Source of the DNA: Caballeronia grimmiae
GTDB taxonomy: Bacteria > Pseudomonadota > Gammaproteobacteria > Burkholderiales > Burkholderiaceae
Assembly: GCF_000698555.1 (NCBI RefSeq)
Contig: NZ_JFHE01000027.1
Location: 1-64,000 of the forward strand
Length of the DNA stretch: 64,000 bases
Reading direction: 5' to 3'
The notes beneath the pieces are model-generated. The model saw nothing but the letters and a program-made list of their open reading frames with translations. It was not told the origin of the DNA and ran no database searches. Within the stretch, counting starts at the first letter, position 1; every line of letters begins with the position of its first letter. Positions 10,024 through 20,681 of the stretch are shown here, one piece after another. Both the position numbers and the translations under genes were made by a program.

Positions 10024-11223
10024 TCACAAAGCGTAGCGACGCAGACGCAGCGCGAAATCCTGCAGCGCCTTGATGCCGCTCTGTTCCGCGCGATGGCACC
10101 AGTCCTGCAACTGAGCCAGCAGTTGCTCGCGCGATGCGTTGGAGCGGTCCCACATCGCCGCCAGGTCCTTGCGCAGTTCGATGTACGTGCGCAGCTTCTG
10201 ATTGTCGGAGAACAGTTCCGGCAGTTGCTGGCGCTGCGGTTCGTTCAGGCCGTCTTCTTCCTTGTGGAACCACTTACGCGCGCCGCGCATCAGTTGGTAC
10301 TTCTCGCGTGCGCCGGCTTCCTTCAGCTTCGCCAGTTCCTGCGCGTAGGCGTGCTTGAGGGCCTTGCCGTAGCGCGCCATCACTTCGTAGCGGTTCGCCA
10401 GCACGGCCTGCAGCGTGTCGTGATCCACCACAGCCTTGCTTTCCGACAGACGCGGCGTGGGCGCGAGCTTCTTCACCTTCGCAAGGCCGATCGCCGACAG
10501 AATGCGGATGTACATCCAGCCGATATCGAACTCATACCACTTGCTCGACAGCTTCGCCGACGTCGCGTACGTGTGGTGGTTGTTATGCAGCTCTTCGCCG
10601 CCGATCAGGATGCCGAGCGGGAAGATGTTCGTGCTCGCGTCGGCCGAATTGAAGTTGCGATAGCCCCAGAAATGCGCGAGACCGTTGACGACGCCCGCCG
10701 CCCAGAACGGAATCCAGATCATCTGCACGGCCCACACCGACAGACCGACGATGCCGAACAGCGCGACGTCGATGACCATCATGATGCTGATGCCGAGAAT
10801 CGGATAGCGCGTGTAGACGTTGCGCTCCAGCCAGTCGTTCGGCGTGCCGTGACTAAAGCGGCGCAGCGTCTCTTCGTTTTTCGCTTCCGCGCGATACAGT
10901 TCCGCGCCTTCGAGCAGCACCTTCCAGATGCCGCGCGTCTGCGGGCTGTGCGGATCTTCTTCGGTCTCGCACTTCGCGTGGTGTTTACGGTGGATCGCCG
11001 CCCATTGGCCGGTCAGCATGCCCGTGGTCATCCACAGCCAGAACCGGAAGAAATGGCTTGCGACGGGATGCAGGTCCAGCGCGCGGTGCGCCTGGCAGCG
11101 ATGCAAATAGATGGTGACGCCGGCGATGGTGACGTGCGTCATCGCGAGCGTGAACAGCAGAATCTGCCACCAAGAAAAGTCGAGCAATCCGTTGGCGAGA
11201 AATTCGAGGGAAGAATTCAGCAA
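10024..11223 (-). CDS. Membrane fatty-acid (acyl-CoA type) delta-9 desaturase
   Basis: A 399-residue integral-membrane di-iron desaturase that introduces a double bond in fatty acyl chains. The three histidine boxes are HRCQAH (near residue 41), HRKHH (near 79) and HNNHH in the second half, with hydrophobic helices between them. The C-terminal 130 residues form a charged, probably coiled cytosolic extension (KEEDGLNEPQRQQLPELF). It is monocistronic by position, ends at a strong terminator, and a role in membrane fluidity is likely. Confidence 0.92.
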   Translation of the reverse strand: MLNSSLEFLANGLLDFSWWQILLFTLAMTHVTIAGVTIYLHRCQAHRALDLHPVASHFFRFWLWMTTGMLTGQWAAIHRKHHAKCETEEDPHSPQTRGIWKVLLEGAELYRAEAKNEETLRRFSHGTPNDWLERNVYTRYPILGISIMMVIDVALFGIVGLSVWAVQMIWIPFWAAGVVNGLAHFWGYRNFNSADASTNIFPLGILIGGEELHNNHHTYATSAKLSSKWYEFDIGWMYIRILSAIGLAKVKKLAPTPRLSESKAVVDHDTLQAVLANRYEVMARYGKALKHAYAQELAKLKEAGAREKYQLMRGARKWFHKEEDGLNEPQRQQLPELFSDNQKLRTYIELRKDLAAMWDRSNASREQLLAQLQDWCHRAEQSGIKALQDFALRLRRYAL

Positions 11224-11485
11224 GGCAGTTTACCTGTGTAGCTGTGAAATTCGGGAAAAATGGCCGGTTGAAACTGTTCCGAAGTGAATCCGAAACGCGA
11301 GGCGGCCGGCTTGTCGGGCACGTGAAAGGTGTGCGCGCGAGTTCGATCGCATTCTACTGCAGTCGTTCCAAGTCTTTGTCGTAAAGGTGGATTTTTTTGA
11401 ATCCGCGACAAACGAGAAAAATCTCACGCCCGCCTTTCCGTTCGATTCCTTACGGAACCGGAAGGAATGACGCTCACGGCATCGG

Positions 11486-12859
11486 TCAGAGGGCGCTTCG
11501 CGGCGCTTGCGCGCCGTCAACTTGCCGCGATTCGGTCATTCCGACCGAATCGACCGTCGCGCCTTGGACGATTCTGACTTCTCGCTGCGCATGCGGAATC
11601 GAAATTCCGTTCTCCGAGAATAACCGCCAAACGCGCCGGTTGACTTGCGACTTAACGCCGCCGGTCCCCTTGGCTGCATCCTCGATCCAGAAACTCAGCT
11701 CCAGATTAATGCCGTCCGCGCCGAAGCTCGCGAGCAGCGCGGCGGGAGCCGGGTTCTGCAGCACGCGCTCGACACCCTCCGTTGCTTCGACGAGCAATTG
11801 CATCGCGCGTTCCACGTCGCTCTGATAACTGACCTGCACGGCGATCTTCGCGTTCCCCCGCGTCAGATACGAGGAGTGATTCTGTACGACATCGGTGATG
11901 AGCTTTTCGTTCGGAATCAATGTTTCGATGCCGTCGAGTCCGCGCACGACTGTGTATCGCGTGCGAATCTGCGTGACGGTGCCCTGCGAGCCGCTCACGC
12001 TGATCATGTCGCCGAGCCGCAACGACCGGTCGAGCAGGATGATGAATCCCGATACGTAGTTGCTCGCGATCTTCTGCAAGCCGAAGCCGAGGCCCACGCC
12101 GAGCGCGCCGCCGAACACGCCCAGCACCGTCACGTCGATGCCGACGATCGACAGGCTGACGAGAATCGCCGCGAGAATCATCAGCGCCCGCGCGACGCGC
12201 GCCAGCACCACCTTGAGATTCGCATCGAGCGAGCGGGCGCGCATCAGGCGTTCGTCGATGAGCGCGCCGGCCCACATCGCGCCGATCAGCGTCACGCAGA
12301 CCCACAGCACGCCCGAAGCGAGCGAGAGCAGCGTCATGTGCGCGTTGGCGAAATTGAAGCGCACGCTCGCCATCCAGCGCACCACGTCGTCCTGAATGCC
12401 CATCACCGTGAGCAGCATGGCGAGCCAGACGAGCACCGTGACAAGCTTTTCGAACACGAAGAGCAACGCATGCGCTTCGTGCCCGCTCTCGCCGCCGCTC
12501 GTGCGGAACACACGGCGCACGGCATAGAACATCATGTAGATGACGGTGATGCCGCACAGCGGCACCAGCGCGAGCCGCAACAGCGCCGTGTGGATGAACG
12601 GCGCCAGCGCCAGTTGCGCGATGGCCACGAAGACCATCCCGAGGAGCGGAAAGAGCGCCTTGTTGAGGCTTTCCGCGCCGAATCGCACCGCTTCGAAGCG
12701 CGACTGGCGGCGCGCGTCGAGCTTCTTGCGCAACACGCGCGCGCACCACCACGCGATCGCGAGCAAACCGAGCAGCGCCGCGACCTGCCAGAGCGCTTGC
12801 GGCTCGCCGAAATCGCGGAACAGGCGCTCGGACAGATGCGTCAGGAAGCGGCTCTGCAT
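11486..12859 (-). CDS. MscS-family mechanosensitive ion channel
   Basis: A 457-residue inner-membrane channel. Several hydrophobic helices occupy about residues 20-260, followed by the conserved MscS pore-lining and beta-domain region, with GGALGVGLGFGLQKIASNYV and DRSLRLGDMISVSGSQGTV. The C-terminal cytoplasmic domain includes LIPNEKLITDVVQNHS. It resembles the mid-sized MscS paralogs with extra N-terminal helices rather than the 286-residue E. coli MscS. It starts 6 bases after the upstream methyltransferase gene and probably belongs to the same transcript. Confidence 0.9.
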   Translation of the reverse strand: MQSRFLTHLSERLFRDFGEPQALWQVAALLGLLAIAWWCARVLRKKLDARRQSRFEAVRFGAESLNKALFPLLGMVFVAIAQLALAPFIHTALLRLALVPLCGITVIYMMFYAVRRVFRTSGGESGHEAHALLFVFEKLVTVLVWLAMLLTVMGIQDDVVRWMASVRFNFANAHMTLLSLASGVLWVCVTLIGAMWAGALIDERLMRARSLDANLKVVLARVARALMILAAILVSLSIVGIDVTVLGVFGGALGVGLGFGLQKIASNYVSGFIILLDRSLRLGDMISVSGSQGTVTQIRTRYTVVRGLDGIETLIPNEKLITDVVQNHSSYLTRGNAKIAVQVSYQSDVERAMQLLVEATEGVERVLQNPAPAALLASFGADGINLELSFWIEDAAKGTGGVKSQVNRRVWRLFSENGISIPHAQREVRIVQGATVDSVGMTESRQVDGAQAPRSAL

Positions 12860-12865
12860 CGGCGC

Positions 12866-14176
12866 TTAAGCGCTGGGTTCCCCGACGTCGTCGCTCGCCG
12901 GCTTCTGCGGCTTCGCTTCGGGCACGCGTTCGAGCACGGCGGCGAAAAAGCCGTCCGTGCCGTGCTTGTGCGGCCACAGCGACAGATAATCGCCGGTGTC
13001 CAGCTCGATGCGCTGCTCGGCGAGCACGTCGCGAGCGGGCACGACGCGGAAGTTCGGATGCGTCGCAAGAAACTGCGCGACGACGCCTTCGTTTTCCGCC
13101 TCGAGCGTGCTGCAGGTCGCGTAGACGAGACGGCCGCCGGTCTTCACGAGGCGCGCGGCGCTCGTGAGAATCGACAACTGCTTCGGCGTCAGCTCGGCGA
13201 CCGTGGCCGGCGACTGGCGCCACTTGAGGTCGGGATTGCGGCGCAGCGTGCCGAGGCCGGAGCACGGCGCATCGACGAGCACGCGATCGATCTTGCCCGC
13301 AAGACGCTTGATCTTCGCGTCATGCTCGCTGTCGATCAGCACCGGGTTCACGTTCGACAAGCCGCTGCGCGCAAGGCGCGGCTTCAGCTTCGCGAGCCGG
13401 CGGTCGGATACGTCGAACGCATACAGCCGGCCGGTGGAGCGCATCATCGCGCCGAGCGCCAGCGTCTTGCCGCCCGCGCCCGCGCAGAAATCGACGATCA
13501 TCTCGCCGCGGCGCGGCGCCACCAGCGAGCAGAGCAACTGGCTACCCTCGTCCTGCACTTCGATCCAGCCTTCCTGGAACGGCTGCAGCCGCGTGAGCGC
13601 CGGCTTGCCGTCCACGCGGATGCCGAACGGCGCGAACGGCATTTCGCCCGCGTCGATGCCCGCTTCGACCAGCGCCTTGATCGCGGCTTCACGCGTCGCC
13701 TTGATGGGATTCGCGCGCAGATCGAGCGGTGCGGGATAGTTCAGCGCGGCGGCGAGCTGCGCGAGTTCTTCCGGCTCGAAGCGCTTCGCCATGGCTTCGT
13801 AGATCCACTGCGGCAAATTCGTGCGCACGCGCACCGGCAGGCTCGCCGGATCGATCTTCGATACCTGCGACAACCACTGGTACTCGTCAGCCGACACATG
13901 CGGCTTGAGCGCGCTGAGACCGGCGGTCTGCATCAGCCCCAGCAGCGCAAGACGCCGCGCCTGGTTGCCGGCGCCGCTTTCCGCGAGATGCGAAAACTCC
14001 ATTTTCCGGCGCAGCACCGCGAACACCGCCTCCGCGATCACGCCACGCTCGCCGTGACCCAGCTTCGGATGCGCGCGGAAAAAGCGGCTCGTCGCGGCAT
14101 CAGCGGGACCGGCGAAACGCAGCACGTCCGCCAGCAGCGTTTCGGTTTGACCAATCAGAAATCCATGCAGCCTCAT
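12866..14176 (-). CDS. RsmB/NOP-family RNA cytosine-5 methyltransferase
   Basis: A 436-residue SAM-dependent enzyme with VDFCAGAGGKTLALGAMM as the SAM-binding motif. Two family cysteines are present, in DAPCSGLGTLRRNPD (motif IV) and YATCSTLEAENEG (motif VI). Residues 1-130 look different from the NusB-like domain of E. coli RsmB, so the exact rRNA target is uncertain. The ATG at 14176 overlaps the purN stop as ATGA and has GGGGAGGG just before it; the longer frame, 11 codons upstream, is rejected. Confidence 0.88.
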   Translation of the reverse strand: MRLHGFLIGQTETLLADVLRFAGPADAATSRFFRAHPKLGHGERGVIAEAVFAVLRRKMEFSHLAESGAGNQARRLALLGLMQTAGLSALKPHVSADEYQWLSQVSKIDPASLPVRVRTNLPQWIYEAMAKRFEPEELAQLAAALNYPAPLDLRANPIKATREAAIKALVEAGIDAGEMPFAPFGIRVDGKPALTRLQPFQEGWIEVQDEGSQLLCSLVAPRRGEMIVDFCAGAGGKTLALGAMMRSTGRLYAFDVSDRRLAKLKPRLARSGLSNVNPVLIDSEHDAKIKRLAGKIDRVLVDAPCSGLGTLRRNPDLKWRQSPATVAELTPKQLSILTSAARLVKTGGRLVYATCSTLEAENEGVVAQFLATHPNFRVVPARDVLAEQRIELDTGDYLSLWPHKHGTDGFFAAVLERVPEAKPQKPASDDVGEPSA

Positions 14177-14823
14177 ACGCCCTCCCCGGCAATGTCGGCA
14201 AAGAGCCATTGCGGCTCAGACGGCGTGAGGGCGACACGTTCGCCCTCGATAGCAAGACGCCCTTCGATGAACCAGCGCACCGCGCGCGGGTAAATGATGT
14301 GTTCGACCGTGAGCACGCGCGCGGCGAGCGCGGCGGCATCGTCGCCGGCGATGACCGGCACCGCGGCCTGCGCGACGATCGGTCCGTGATCGAGCGTCGG
14401 CGTCACGAAATGGACGCTCGCGCCGTGCACGCGCACGCCGGCGTCGAGCGCCTGCTGATGCGTGCGCAGACCCGGAAAACACGGCAGCAGCGACGGATGG
14501 ACATTGAGCATGCGCCCGGCATAGCGTTCGACGAAGGCATCGGTGAGCACGCGCATGAAGCCCGCCAGCACCACGAGATCCGGCTCGAAGCGGTCGATTT
14601 CGCGGGCGAGCGCGGCATCGAATGCGCCGCGGTCATCGAACGCGCGATGATCGACCACCGCCGTGTCGATGCCGTTCGCGCCTGCGAAGCCGAGTCCGGC
14701 GGCATCGGGCCGGTTGGAAACGACCGCCGCGACGCGAGCCGGCCAGCCTTCCCGCGCACACGCGCGCACGACGGCCTCCATGTTGCTCCCGCGTCCGGAA
14801 ATCAGAATAACGATTTTTTTCAT
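14173..14823 (-). CDS. purN: Phosphoribosylglycinamide formyltransferase
   Basis: Transfers formyl from 10-formyl-THF to GAR in purine synthesis. It is 216 residues. The catalytic triad is visible: N107 and H109 in MLNVHPSLLP and D145 in TPTLDHGPIV. The N-terminal ISGRGSNMEAVV binds GAR phosphate. It is translationally coupled by ATGA to the downstream RNA methyltransferase, a common pairing in Burkholderiaceae. Confidence 0.97.
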   Translation of the reverse strand: MKKIVILISGRGSNMEAVVRACAREGWPARVAAVVSNRPDAAGLGFAGANGIDTAVVDHRAFDDRGAFDAALAREIDRFEPDLVVLAGFMRVLTDAFVERYAGRMLNVHPSLLPCFPGLRTHQQALDAGVRVHGASVHFVTPTLDHGPIVAQAAVPVIAGDDAAALAARVLTVEHIIYPRAVRWFIEGRLAIEGERVALTPSEPQWLFADIAGEGV

Positions 14824-14938
14824 CCGCCGATTTTATCATTTGGCGACGGCGAAAATCGTGCCAAAGGACAGCGAACCGCCAGCGAGCCCTTGTAAGCGCC
14901 GCCGCGTGGCCCGGGAACCGTCTCCGCGTGCGAGCGTT

Positions 14939-14944
14939 TATAAT
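14939..14944 (+). promoter_or_regulatory. Candidate -10 for ribF
   Basis: A perfect TATAAT lies 43 bases before the ribF start, but no good -35 is visible 16-18 bases upstream. It may be an activated or weak promoter for the ribF-ileS-lspA run. Confidence 0.4.
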
Positions 14945-14987
14945 CGAATGCTTTGCGGCATCAGCCCTCCCACCGACCAAGCCTATC

Positions 14988-15983
14988 GTGAGAGTCTTCC
15001 GCGGCCTCCCCAATGCCGAGAGCCGGGCGCCCTGCGCACTGACCATCGGCAACTTCGACGGTGTCCATCGCGGCCACCAGGCGCTGCTTGCGCGCGTGCG
15101 TGCCGCCGCCGACGCGCGCGGGCTGCCGGTCTGCGTGATGACCTTCGAGCCGCATCCGCGCGAGTTCTTCAATCCGGCAGGCGCGCCGCCGCGCATCGCG
15201 ATGTTGCGCGACAAGCTCGAAGCGCTGCGCACGAATGGCGTCGATCGCGTGGTGGTCGAGCATTTCAATCACACATTCGCGAGCCAGTCGCCGGATACGT
15301 TCGTGAAGAACGTCATCGTCGATGGCCTTCACGCGCGCTGGGTCATGGTCGGCGACGACTTCTGCTATGGCGCGAAACGCGCCGGCAACTTCGCCTCGCT
15401 GAAGGCGGCCGGCGACCAGTACGGCTTCGAAGTCGAGCAGATGGCCACCGTTGCGCATCCGAACGGCGCGCGCATTTCGTCGTCGTCGGTGCGGGCGTCG
15501 CTCGTCGCGGGCGATCTCGACGCCGCGCATCTCGCGCTCGGGCGTCCGTATGTCATTAGCGGTCACGTCGTGCATGGCGCGAAGCTCGGCCGCGATCTCG
15601 GCTTTCCCACGCTCAATCTGCCGATCGCGCACAAGCGCCCGGCCGCGTCGGGCATCTTCGTCGTGCGCGTGCATGGCCTCGCCGACGAGCCGCTGCCAGC
15701 AGTGGCAAGTCTCGGCCTTCGCCCGACCGTCGACGATTCCGGCCGCGTTCTTCTCGAAGTCTTCGTGCTCGACTGGCACGGCGACGCGTACGGCAAGCTC
15801 GTGCGCGTCGAATTCCTCAAGAAGCTGCGCGACGAGGAAAAGTACATCGACCTCGAAACGCTGTCCGCCGCCATCGCCAAAGATGTCGACAACACGCGCG
15901 CCTATTTCGGCCTGCCGCCCGCGAGCAACGCCGGCAGCCGCGCCACGGGCTTCGCCATTTCGGCCACCGACCGAATTAGGTGA
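14988..15983 (+). CDS. ribF: Bifunctional riboflavin kinase / FMN adenylyltransferase
   Basis: Makes FMN and FAD from riboflavin. It is 331 residues from the GTG at 14988 (protein MRVFRGLPNAESRAPCAL), chosen because the frame upstream is beyond the candidate -10 and does not look coding. The N-terminal nucleotidyltransferase domain has LTIGNFDGVHRGHQALL and ISSSSVRASL. The C-terminal flavokinase domain has GRDLGFPTLNLP and LGLRPTVDD. It is followed by ileS and lspA, a classic proteobacterial order. Confidence 0.95.
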   Translation: MRVFRGLPNAESRAPCALTIGNFDGVHRGHQALLARVRAAADARGLPVCVMTFEPHPREFFNPAGAPPRIAMLRDKLEALRTNGVDRVVVEHFNHTFASQSPDTFVKNVIVDGLHARWVMVGDDFCYGAKRAGNFASLKAAGDQYGFEVEQMATVAHPNGARISSSSVRASLVAGDLDAAHLALGRPYVISGHVVHGAKLGRDLGFPTLNLPIAHKRPAASGIFVVRVHGLADEPLPAVASLGLRPTVDDSGRVLLEVFVLDWHGDAYGKLVRVEFLKKLRDEEKYIDLETLSAAIAKDVDNTRAYFGLPPASNAGSRATGFAISATDRIR

Positions 15984-16076
15984 GCGCGCGATGCACGCCG
16001 CATCGCCCGCTGCCCCGTCTTCGAATCATCGCGCGCCGTTTGCAAGCGCCGTCTCACCGAATTCACTGAGTCACTC

Positions 16077-18908
16077 ATGAGCGACAAGAAAGAGAAAGCC
16101 TCCTCGAAATATCCGGTCAATCTGCTCGATACGCCCTTCCCCATGCGCGGCGACCTGCCGAAGCGCGAGCCCGCGTGGGTGAAGGAATGGCAGGACAAGA
16201 AGATCTACGAGAAGATCCGCGCCGCCTCGAAGGGCCGCAAGAAGTTCATCCTGCACGACGGCCCGCCGTACGCGAACGGCGACATCCACCTCGGTCACGC
16301 CGTCAACAAGATCCTGAAAGACATGATCGTCAAGGCGCGCAATCTCGCGGGCTTCGACGCGGTCTACGTGCCGGGCTGGGACTGCCACGGCATGCCGATC
16401 GAAATCCAGATCGAAAAGCAGTTCGGCAAGTCGCTGCCCGCCGCCGAAGTGATGCAGAAGGCGCGCGCTTATGCAAGCGAGCAGATCGAGAAGCAGAAGA
16501 TCGGCTTCCGTCGTCTCGGCGTGCTTGGCGACTGGGACAATCCGTACAAGACCATGAACTTCGTCAACGAGGCCGGTGAAATCCGCGCGCTCGCGAAGAT
16601 CATGGAAAAGGGCTATGTGTTTCGCGGCCTGAAGCCGGTGAACTGGTGCTTCGATTGCGGCTCGGCGCTGGCCGAGGCGGAAGTCGAATACAAGGACAAG
16701 ACCGATCCGACCATCGACGTGCTGTTCGCGTTCGCCGAGCCGGAAAAGACTGCGCACGCGTTCGGCCTGCCGTCGCTGCCGAAGACCGAAGGCGGCATCG
16801 TCATCTGGACGACGACGCCCTGGACCATTCCCGCGAACCAGGCGTTGAACGTGCATCCGGAGATCGTGTATGCGCTCGTCGATACGCCGCGCGGCCTGCT
16901 GATCCTCGCGCAGGAACGCGTCGAAGCGTGCCTGCAGAACTACGGCCTGCCGGGCGACGTCATCGCGACGACGACCGGCGAGAAGCTCGCCAACCTGCGC
17001 TTCCATCATCCGCTCGCGGCCGCGCATCCGGGCTACAAGCGCACGTCGCCGGTCTATCTCGGCGACTATGTGACGACCGAAAGCGGCACGGGCATCGTGC
17101 ACTCGTCGCCGGCGTATGGCGTGGAAGACTTCGTGTCGTGCAAGGCGCACGGCATGGCGGATTCGGACATCATCAATCCGGTGATGGGGGATGGCCGCTA
17201 CATCGAATCGCTGCCGCTCTTCGGCGGGCTGTCGATCTGGAAGGCGAATCCGGAAATCGTCGGCGCGCTCGACAATGCCGGGTCCCTGCTCAAGACGGAA
17301 AAGTACACGCACAGCTATATGCATTGCTGGCGTCACAAGACGCCGATCATCTATCGCGCGACTTCGCAGTGGTTCGCCGGCATGGACGTGAAGCCGAAGG
17401 ACGGCGGCCAGACGCTGCGCGAGACCGCGCTCGAAGGCGTCGAGAACACGGCGTTCTACCCGGCGTGGGGCAAGCAGCGTCTTTACAGCATGATCGCGAA
17501 CCGCCCGGACTGGACGCTCTCGCGGCAGCGCCAATGGGGCGTGCCGATGGCGTTCTTCGTGCACAAGGAAACCGGCGAGCTGCATCCGCGCACGCTCGAA
17601 TTGCTGGAAGAAGTAGCGAAGCGCGTGGAACAGGGCGGCATCGAGACGTGGCAATCGCTCGATCCGCGCGAGCTGCTCGGCGACGACGCCAACATGTTCG
17701 AGAAGAACCGCGACACGCTCGACGTGTGGTTCGACTCCGGCACGACGCACTGGCACGTGCTGCGCGGCTCGCACAAGGACGACCTGCAGTTCCCCGCCGA
17801 CCTGTATCTCGAAGGCTCGGACCAGCATCGCGGCTGGTTCCATTCGTCGCTGCTCACCGCGTCGATGCTCGACGGCCGCCCGCCCTACGACGCGCTGCTG
17901 ACGCACGGCTTCACCGTCGATGGCGAAGGCCGCAAGATGTCGAAGTCGCTCGGCAATGGCGTCGATCCGCATGAAGTGGCGAACCGCCTCGGCGCGGAAA
18001 TCATCCGCTTGTGGATCGCATCGACGGATTATTCCGGCGAGCTCGCCATCTCCGAGGAAATTCTGAAACGCGTGACGGAGACGTATCGCCGTATCCGCAA
18101 TACGTTGCGCTTCCTGCTCGCGAACCTGTCCGATTTCGACTTCGACCGTGACGCGGTGCCGGTGCAGGACTGGCTCGAGATCGACCGTTACGCGATCGCG
18201 CTCGCGCGCAACTTGCAGGACGACGCGCTCTCGCACTACGAGAAGTACGAATTCCACCCGGTCGTCGCGAAGCTCGCGACCTTCTGTTCCGAAGACCTGG
18301 GCGGCTTCTATCTCGACGTCCTGAAAGACCGTCTCTACACGATGAAGCCCGCTTCGCGCGAGCGCCGCAGCGCGCAGACCGCGCTGTATCACATCGCGCA
18401 TGGCTTGCTGCGTCTGGTCGCGCCGTATCTGTCGTTCACGGCGGAAGAAGCGTACAAGGTGCTGAAGCCCGGTCAGGACACGATCTTCACGGAAGTCTTC
18501 CACGCGTATCCGGACATCGCGAATGCGGGCGAACTGCTCGACAAGTGGACGCTGATCCGCTCCGCTCGCGGCGACGTGACGAAGGCGCTCGAAGAAGCGC
18601 GCACGGCGAACCTGATCGGCTCGTCGCTGCAGGCGGAAGTCGTCGTCCGGGCAAGCGGCGCGCGTTATGACGCGCTCGCCAGTCTCGGCGATGCGTTGCG
18701 CTTCGTGCTCATCACGTCGCAGGCGCAAGTCGCGCAGGTCGCGAGCGAAGCGGAAGAAGGCGTCGACGTGACGGCATCGAGCTACATGAAGTGCGAGCGC
18801 TGCTGGCACTACTGCGCGGACGTCGGCTCGCATGCGGAGCATCCGGGGCTGTGCGGCCGCTGCTTCTCGAACCTCTTCGGCGCTGGCGAAACGCGAGGCG
18901 CAGCATAA
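16077..18908 (+). CDS. ileS: Isoleucyl-tRNA synthetase
   Basis: A class I synthetase of 943 residues, charging tRNA-Ile. The HIGH-like motif is in [20 protein letters not shown] and the KMSKS motif in [16 protein letters not shown], with an editing domain between them ([13 protein letters not shown]). A C-terminal zinc site appears in [13 protein letters not shown] and CGRCFSNLF. The stop overlaps the lspA start as TAATG. The long open frame on the opposite strand is a GC-bias shadow. Confidence 0.98.
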   Translation: MSDKKEKASSKYPVNLLDTPFPMRGDLPKREPAWVKEWQDKKIYEKIRAASKGRKKFILHDGPPYANGDIHLGHAVNKILKDMIVKARNLAGFDAVYVPGWDCHGMPIEIQIEKQFGKSLPAAEVMQKARAYASEQIEKQKIGFRRLGVLGDWDNPYKTMNFVNEAGEIRALAKIMEKGYVFRGLKPVNWCFDCGSALAEAEVEYKDKTDPTIDVLFAFAEPEKTAHAFGLPSLPKTEGGIVIWTTTPWTIPANQALNVHPEIVYALVDTPRGLLILAQERVEACLQNYGLPGDVIATTTGEKLANLRFHHPLAAAHPGYKRTSPVYLGDYVTTESGTGIVHSSPAYGVEDFVSCKAHGMADSDIINPVMGDGRYIESLPLFGGLSIWKANPEIVGALDNAGSLLKTEKYTHSYMHCWRHKTPIIYRATSQWFAGMDVKPKDGGQTLRETALEGVENTAFYPAWGKQRLYSMIANRPDWTLSRQRQWGVPMAFFVHKETGELHPRTLELLEEVAKRVEQGGIETWQSLDPRELLGDDANMFEKNRDTLDVWFDSGTTHWHVLRGSHKDDLQFPADLYLEGSDQHRGWFHSSLLTASMLDGRPPYDALLTHGFTVDGEGRKMSKSLGNGVDPHEVANRLGAEIIRLWIASTDYSGELAISEEILKRVTETYRRIRNTLRFLLANLSDFDFDRDAVPVQDWLEIDRYAIALARNLQDDALSHYEKYEFHPVVAKLATFCSEDLGGFYLDVLKDRLYTMKPASRERRSAQTALYHIAHGLLRLVAPYLSFTAEEAYKVLKPGQDTIFTEVFHAYPDIANAGELLDKWTLIRSARGDVTKALEEARTANLIGSSLQAEVVVRASGARYDALASLGDALRFVLITSQAQVAQVASEAEEGVDVTASSYMKCERCWHYCADVGSHAEHPGLCGRCFSNLFGAGETRGAA

Positions 18909-19417
18909 TGGCAACGAGAACGATGGCGAAACAAAGCTCTTCCAGTGGATCGCTCGCGCCGTGGCTCGGAATCGCGCTGATCGTGATCCTGTTCGACCAG
19001 TTGACGAAGATCGCGGTGCAGAAGGTGTTCGCCTACGGCGAGCCTCACGCGCTCGCGCCCTTCTTCAACCTGCTGCTCGTCTATAACCGCGGCGCGGCGT
19101 TCAGCTTCCTCGCGGCGGCGGGCGGCTGGCAGCGCTGGGCGTTCACGGCGCTGGGCGTCGTGGCGGCGGCCGTAATCTGCTATCTGCTCAAGAAGAACGC
19201 CACACAACGGCTTTTCTGCACGGCGCTCGCGCTCATCATGGGCGGCGCGATCGGCAACGTGATCGATCGCCTCGCGTACGGTCACGTGATCGACTTTCTC
19301 GACTTCCACGTCAACGCGTGGCACTGGCCGGCGTTCAATCTCGCCGATACCGCGATCACCATCGGCGCCGTGCTGCTGATTTTCGACGAACTGCGGCGCG
19401 TGCGCGGATCGCGATGA
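18908..19417 (+). CDS. lspA: Lipoprotein signal peptidase
   Basis: An inner-membrane aspartyl protease that cleaves lipoprotein signals. It is 169 residues with four hydrophobic segments. The catalytic aspartates are D120 in [10 protein letters not shown] and D147 in [11 protein letters not shown]. The ATG at 18908 overlaps the ileS stop; a second ATG at 18923 ([10 protein letters not shown]) is an equally possible start. Confidence 0.95.
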   Translation: MATRTMAKQSSSSGSLAPWLGIALIVILFDQLTKIAVQKVFAYGEPHALAPFFNLLLVYNRGAAFSFLAAAGGWQRWAFTALGVVAAAVICYLLKKNATQRLFCTALALIMGGAIGNVIDRLAYGHVIDFLDFHVNAWHWPAFNLADTAITIGAVLLIFDELRRVRGSR

Positions 19418-19469
19418 TGTTCCGGCGCGGCTTCATCCGCAAGCCGCGCCTCTTTGCGACGGAGGCAAG

Positions 19470-20678
19470 TTGGAACTCGCAGGCAAACATCTCGTATTGG
19501 GGCTGACGGGCGGCATCGCGTGCTACAAGATCGCCGAACTCACGCGGCTGCTCGTCAAGGCTGGCGCGACGGTGCAGATCGTGATGACCGAAGCGGCGAC
19601 GCAGTTCATCACGCCCGTCACGATGCAGGCGCTCTCGGGCCGTCCGGTGTACGTGTCGCAATGGGATGCGCGCATGCCGAACAACATGGCGCACATCGAC
19701 CTGTCGCGCGAGGCCGATGCGATCGTCGTCGCGCCCGCTTCCACCGACTTCATCGCGAAGCTCGCGCACGGCATGTGCGACGACCTGCTTTCCACGCTGT
19801 GCGTCGCGCGTGACTGTCCGCTGCTCGTCGTCCCCGCGATGAATCGCCAGATGTGGCAGAACCCGGCCACGCAGCGCAACGTCGCGCAAGTGCGCGATGA
19901 CGGCATCGAAGTGCTCGGCCCGGATTCCGGCTCGCAAGCGTGCGGCGAAGTGGGCGACGGACGCATGCTGGAGCCATCGGCGACGTTCGAAGCCATCTGC
20001 GCGTTCTTCCAGCCGAAGATTCTGCGCGGCCAGCGCGTGCTGATCACCGCCGGACCGACCTTCGAGCCGCTCGATCCGGTGCGCGGCATCACGAATCGCT
20101 CGTCGGGGAAAATGGGCTTCGCGCTGGCGCGGGCAGCGGCGCAGGCGGGCGCGGACGTGCATCTCGTCGCAGGCCCGGTGTCGCTGGCCACGCCGTGGGG
20201 CGTGTATCGCGAGGACGTGCAGACCGCGCAGCAGATGTACGACGCCGTCATGGAAGCCACGGCCGACGCGGACATTTTCATCGCGGTGGCGGCCGTCGCG
20301 GACTGGCGCGTCGATCACGCGAGCGCGCACAAGATCAAGAAGGCGCCGGGGCAGCCGTTGCCGTCGTTCGACTTCGTCGAAAATCCGGACATTCTCGCGT
20401 CCGTCGCCAAGCTGCCGAACCCGCCCTTTTGCGTGGGCTTCGCAGCGGAAAGCGCCGATCTCGACGTTCATGGCGAAGAGAAGCGCAAGCGCAAGAACGT
20501 GCCGCTTTTGATCGGCAATCTCGGCCCGCTCACCTTCGGCCGCGACGATAACGAAGTCGTGCTGTTCGAAGCATCGGGCGCCACGCCGCTGCCGCGCGCC
20601 GACAAGCAGCTTCTCGCGCGCACGCTGATCGGGGAAATCGCCAAACGTGCGCCGCGCGCCGGCACGCTCTTCTCCTGA
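19470..20678 (+). CDS. coaBC: Bifunctional CoaBC (PPC synthetase / PPC decarboxylase)
   Basis: Two steps of coenzyme A synthesis in one 402-residue flavoprotein. The CoaC half has LTGGIACYK, the catalytic histidine in NNMAHIDLS, PAMNRQMWQNPATQ, and the active cysteine in GSQACGEVGDGRM. The CoaB half follows with TAGPTFEPLDPVRGITNRSS and a conserved lysine region in HKIKKAPG. The start is an unusual TTG at 19470, supported by GGAGG 4 bases upstream. It lies 52 bases after lspA. Confidence 0.95.
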   Translation: MELAGKHLVLGLTGGIACYKIAELTRLLVKAGATVQIVMTEAATQFITPVTMQALSGRPVYVSQWDARMPNNMAHIDLSREADAIVVAPASTDFIAKLAHGMCDDLLSTLCVARDCPLLVVPAMNRQMWQNPATQRNVAQVRDDGIEVLGPDSGSQACGEVGDGRMLEPSATFEAICAFFQPKILRGQRVLITAGPTFEPLDPVRGITNRSSGKMGFALARAAAQAGADVHLVAGPVSLATPWGVYREDVQTAQQMYDAVMEATADADIFIAVAAVADWRVDHASAHKIKKAPGQPLPSFDFVENPDILASVAKLPNPPFCVGFAAESADLDVHGEEKRKRKNVPLLIGNLGPLTFGRDDNEVVLFEASGATPLPRADKQLLARTLIGEIAKRAPRAGTLFS

Positions 20679-20681
20679 GCC

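Noticed and set aside
11445-11468. ATTCCTT/AAGGAAT inverted repeat after the MscS-type gene as a terminator
   Set aside because: No T-run follows the stem on the minus strand, so termination is not supported.
16071-18914. A very long open frame on the minus strand opposite ileS
   Set aside because: It mirrors ileS codon structure in GC-rich DNA, is rich in Arg/His/Ala, has no domain and no promoter. The same applies to long antisense frames at 22424-24424 (clpA), 30248-31984 (fusA), 32466-34805 and 35518-37740 (ABC importer).
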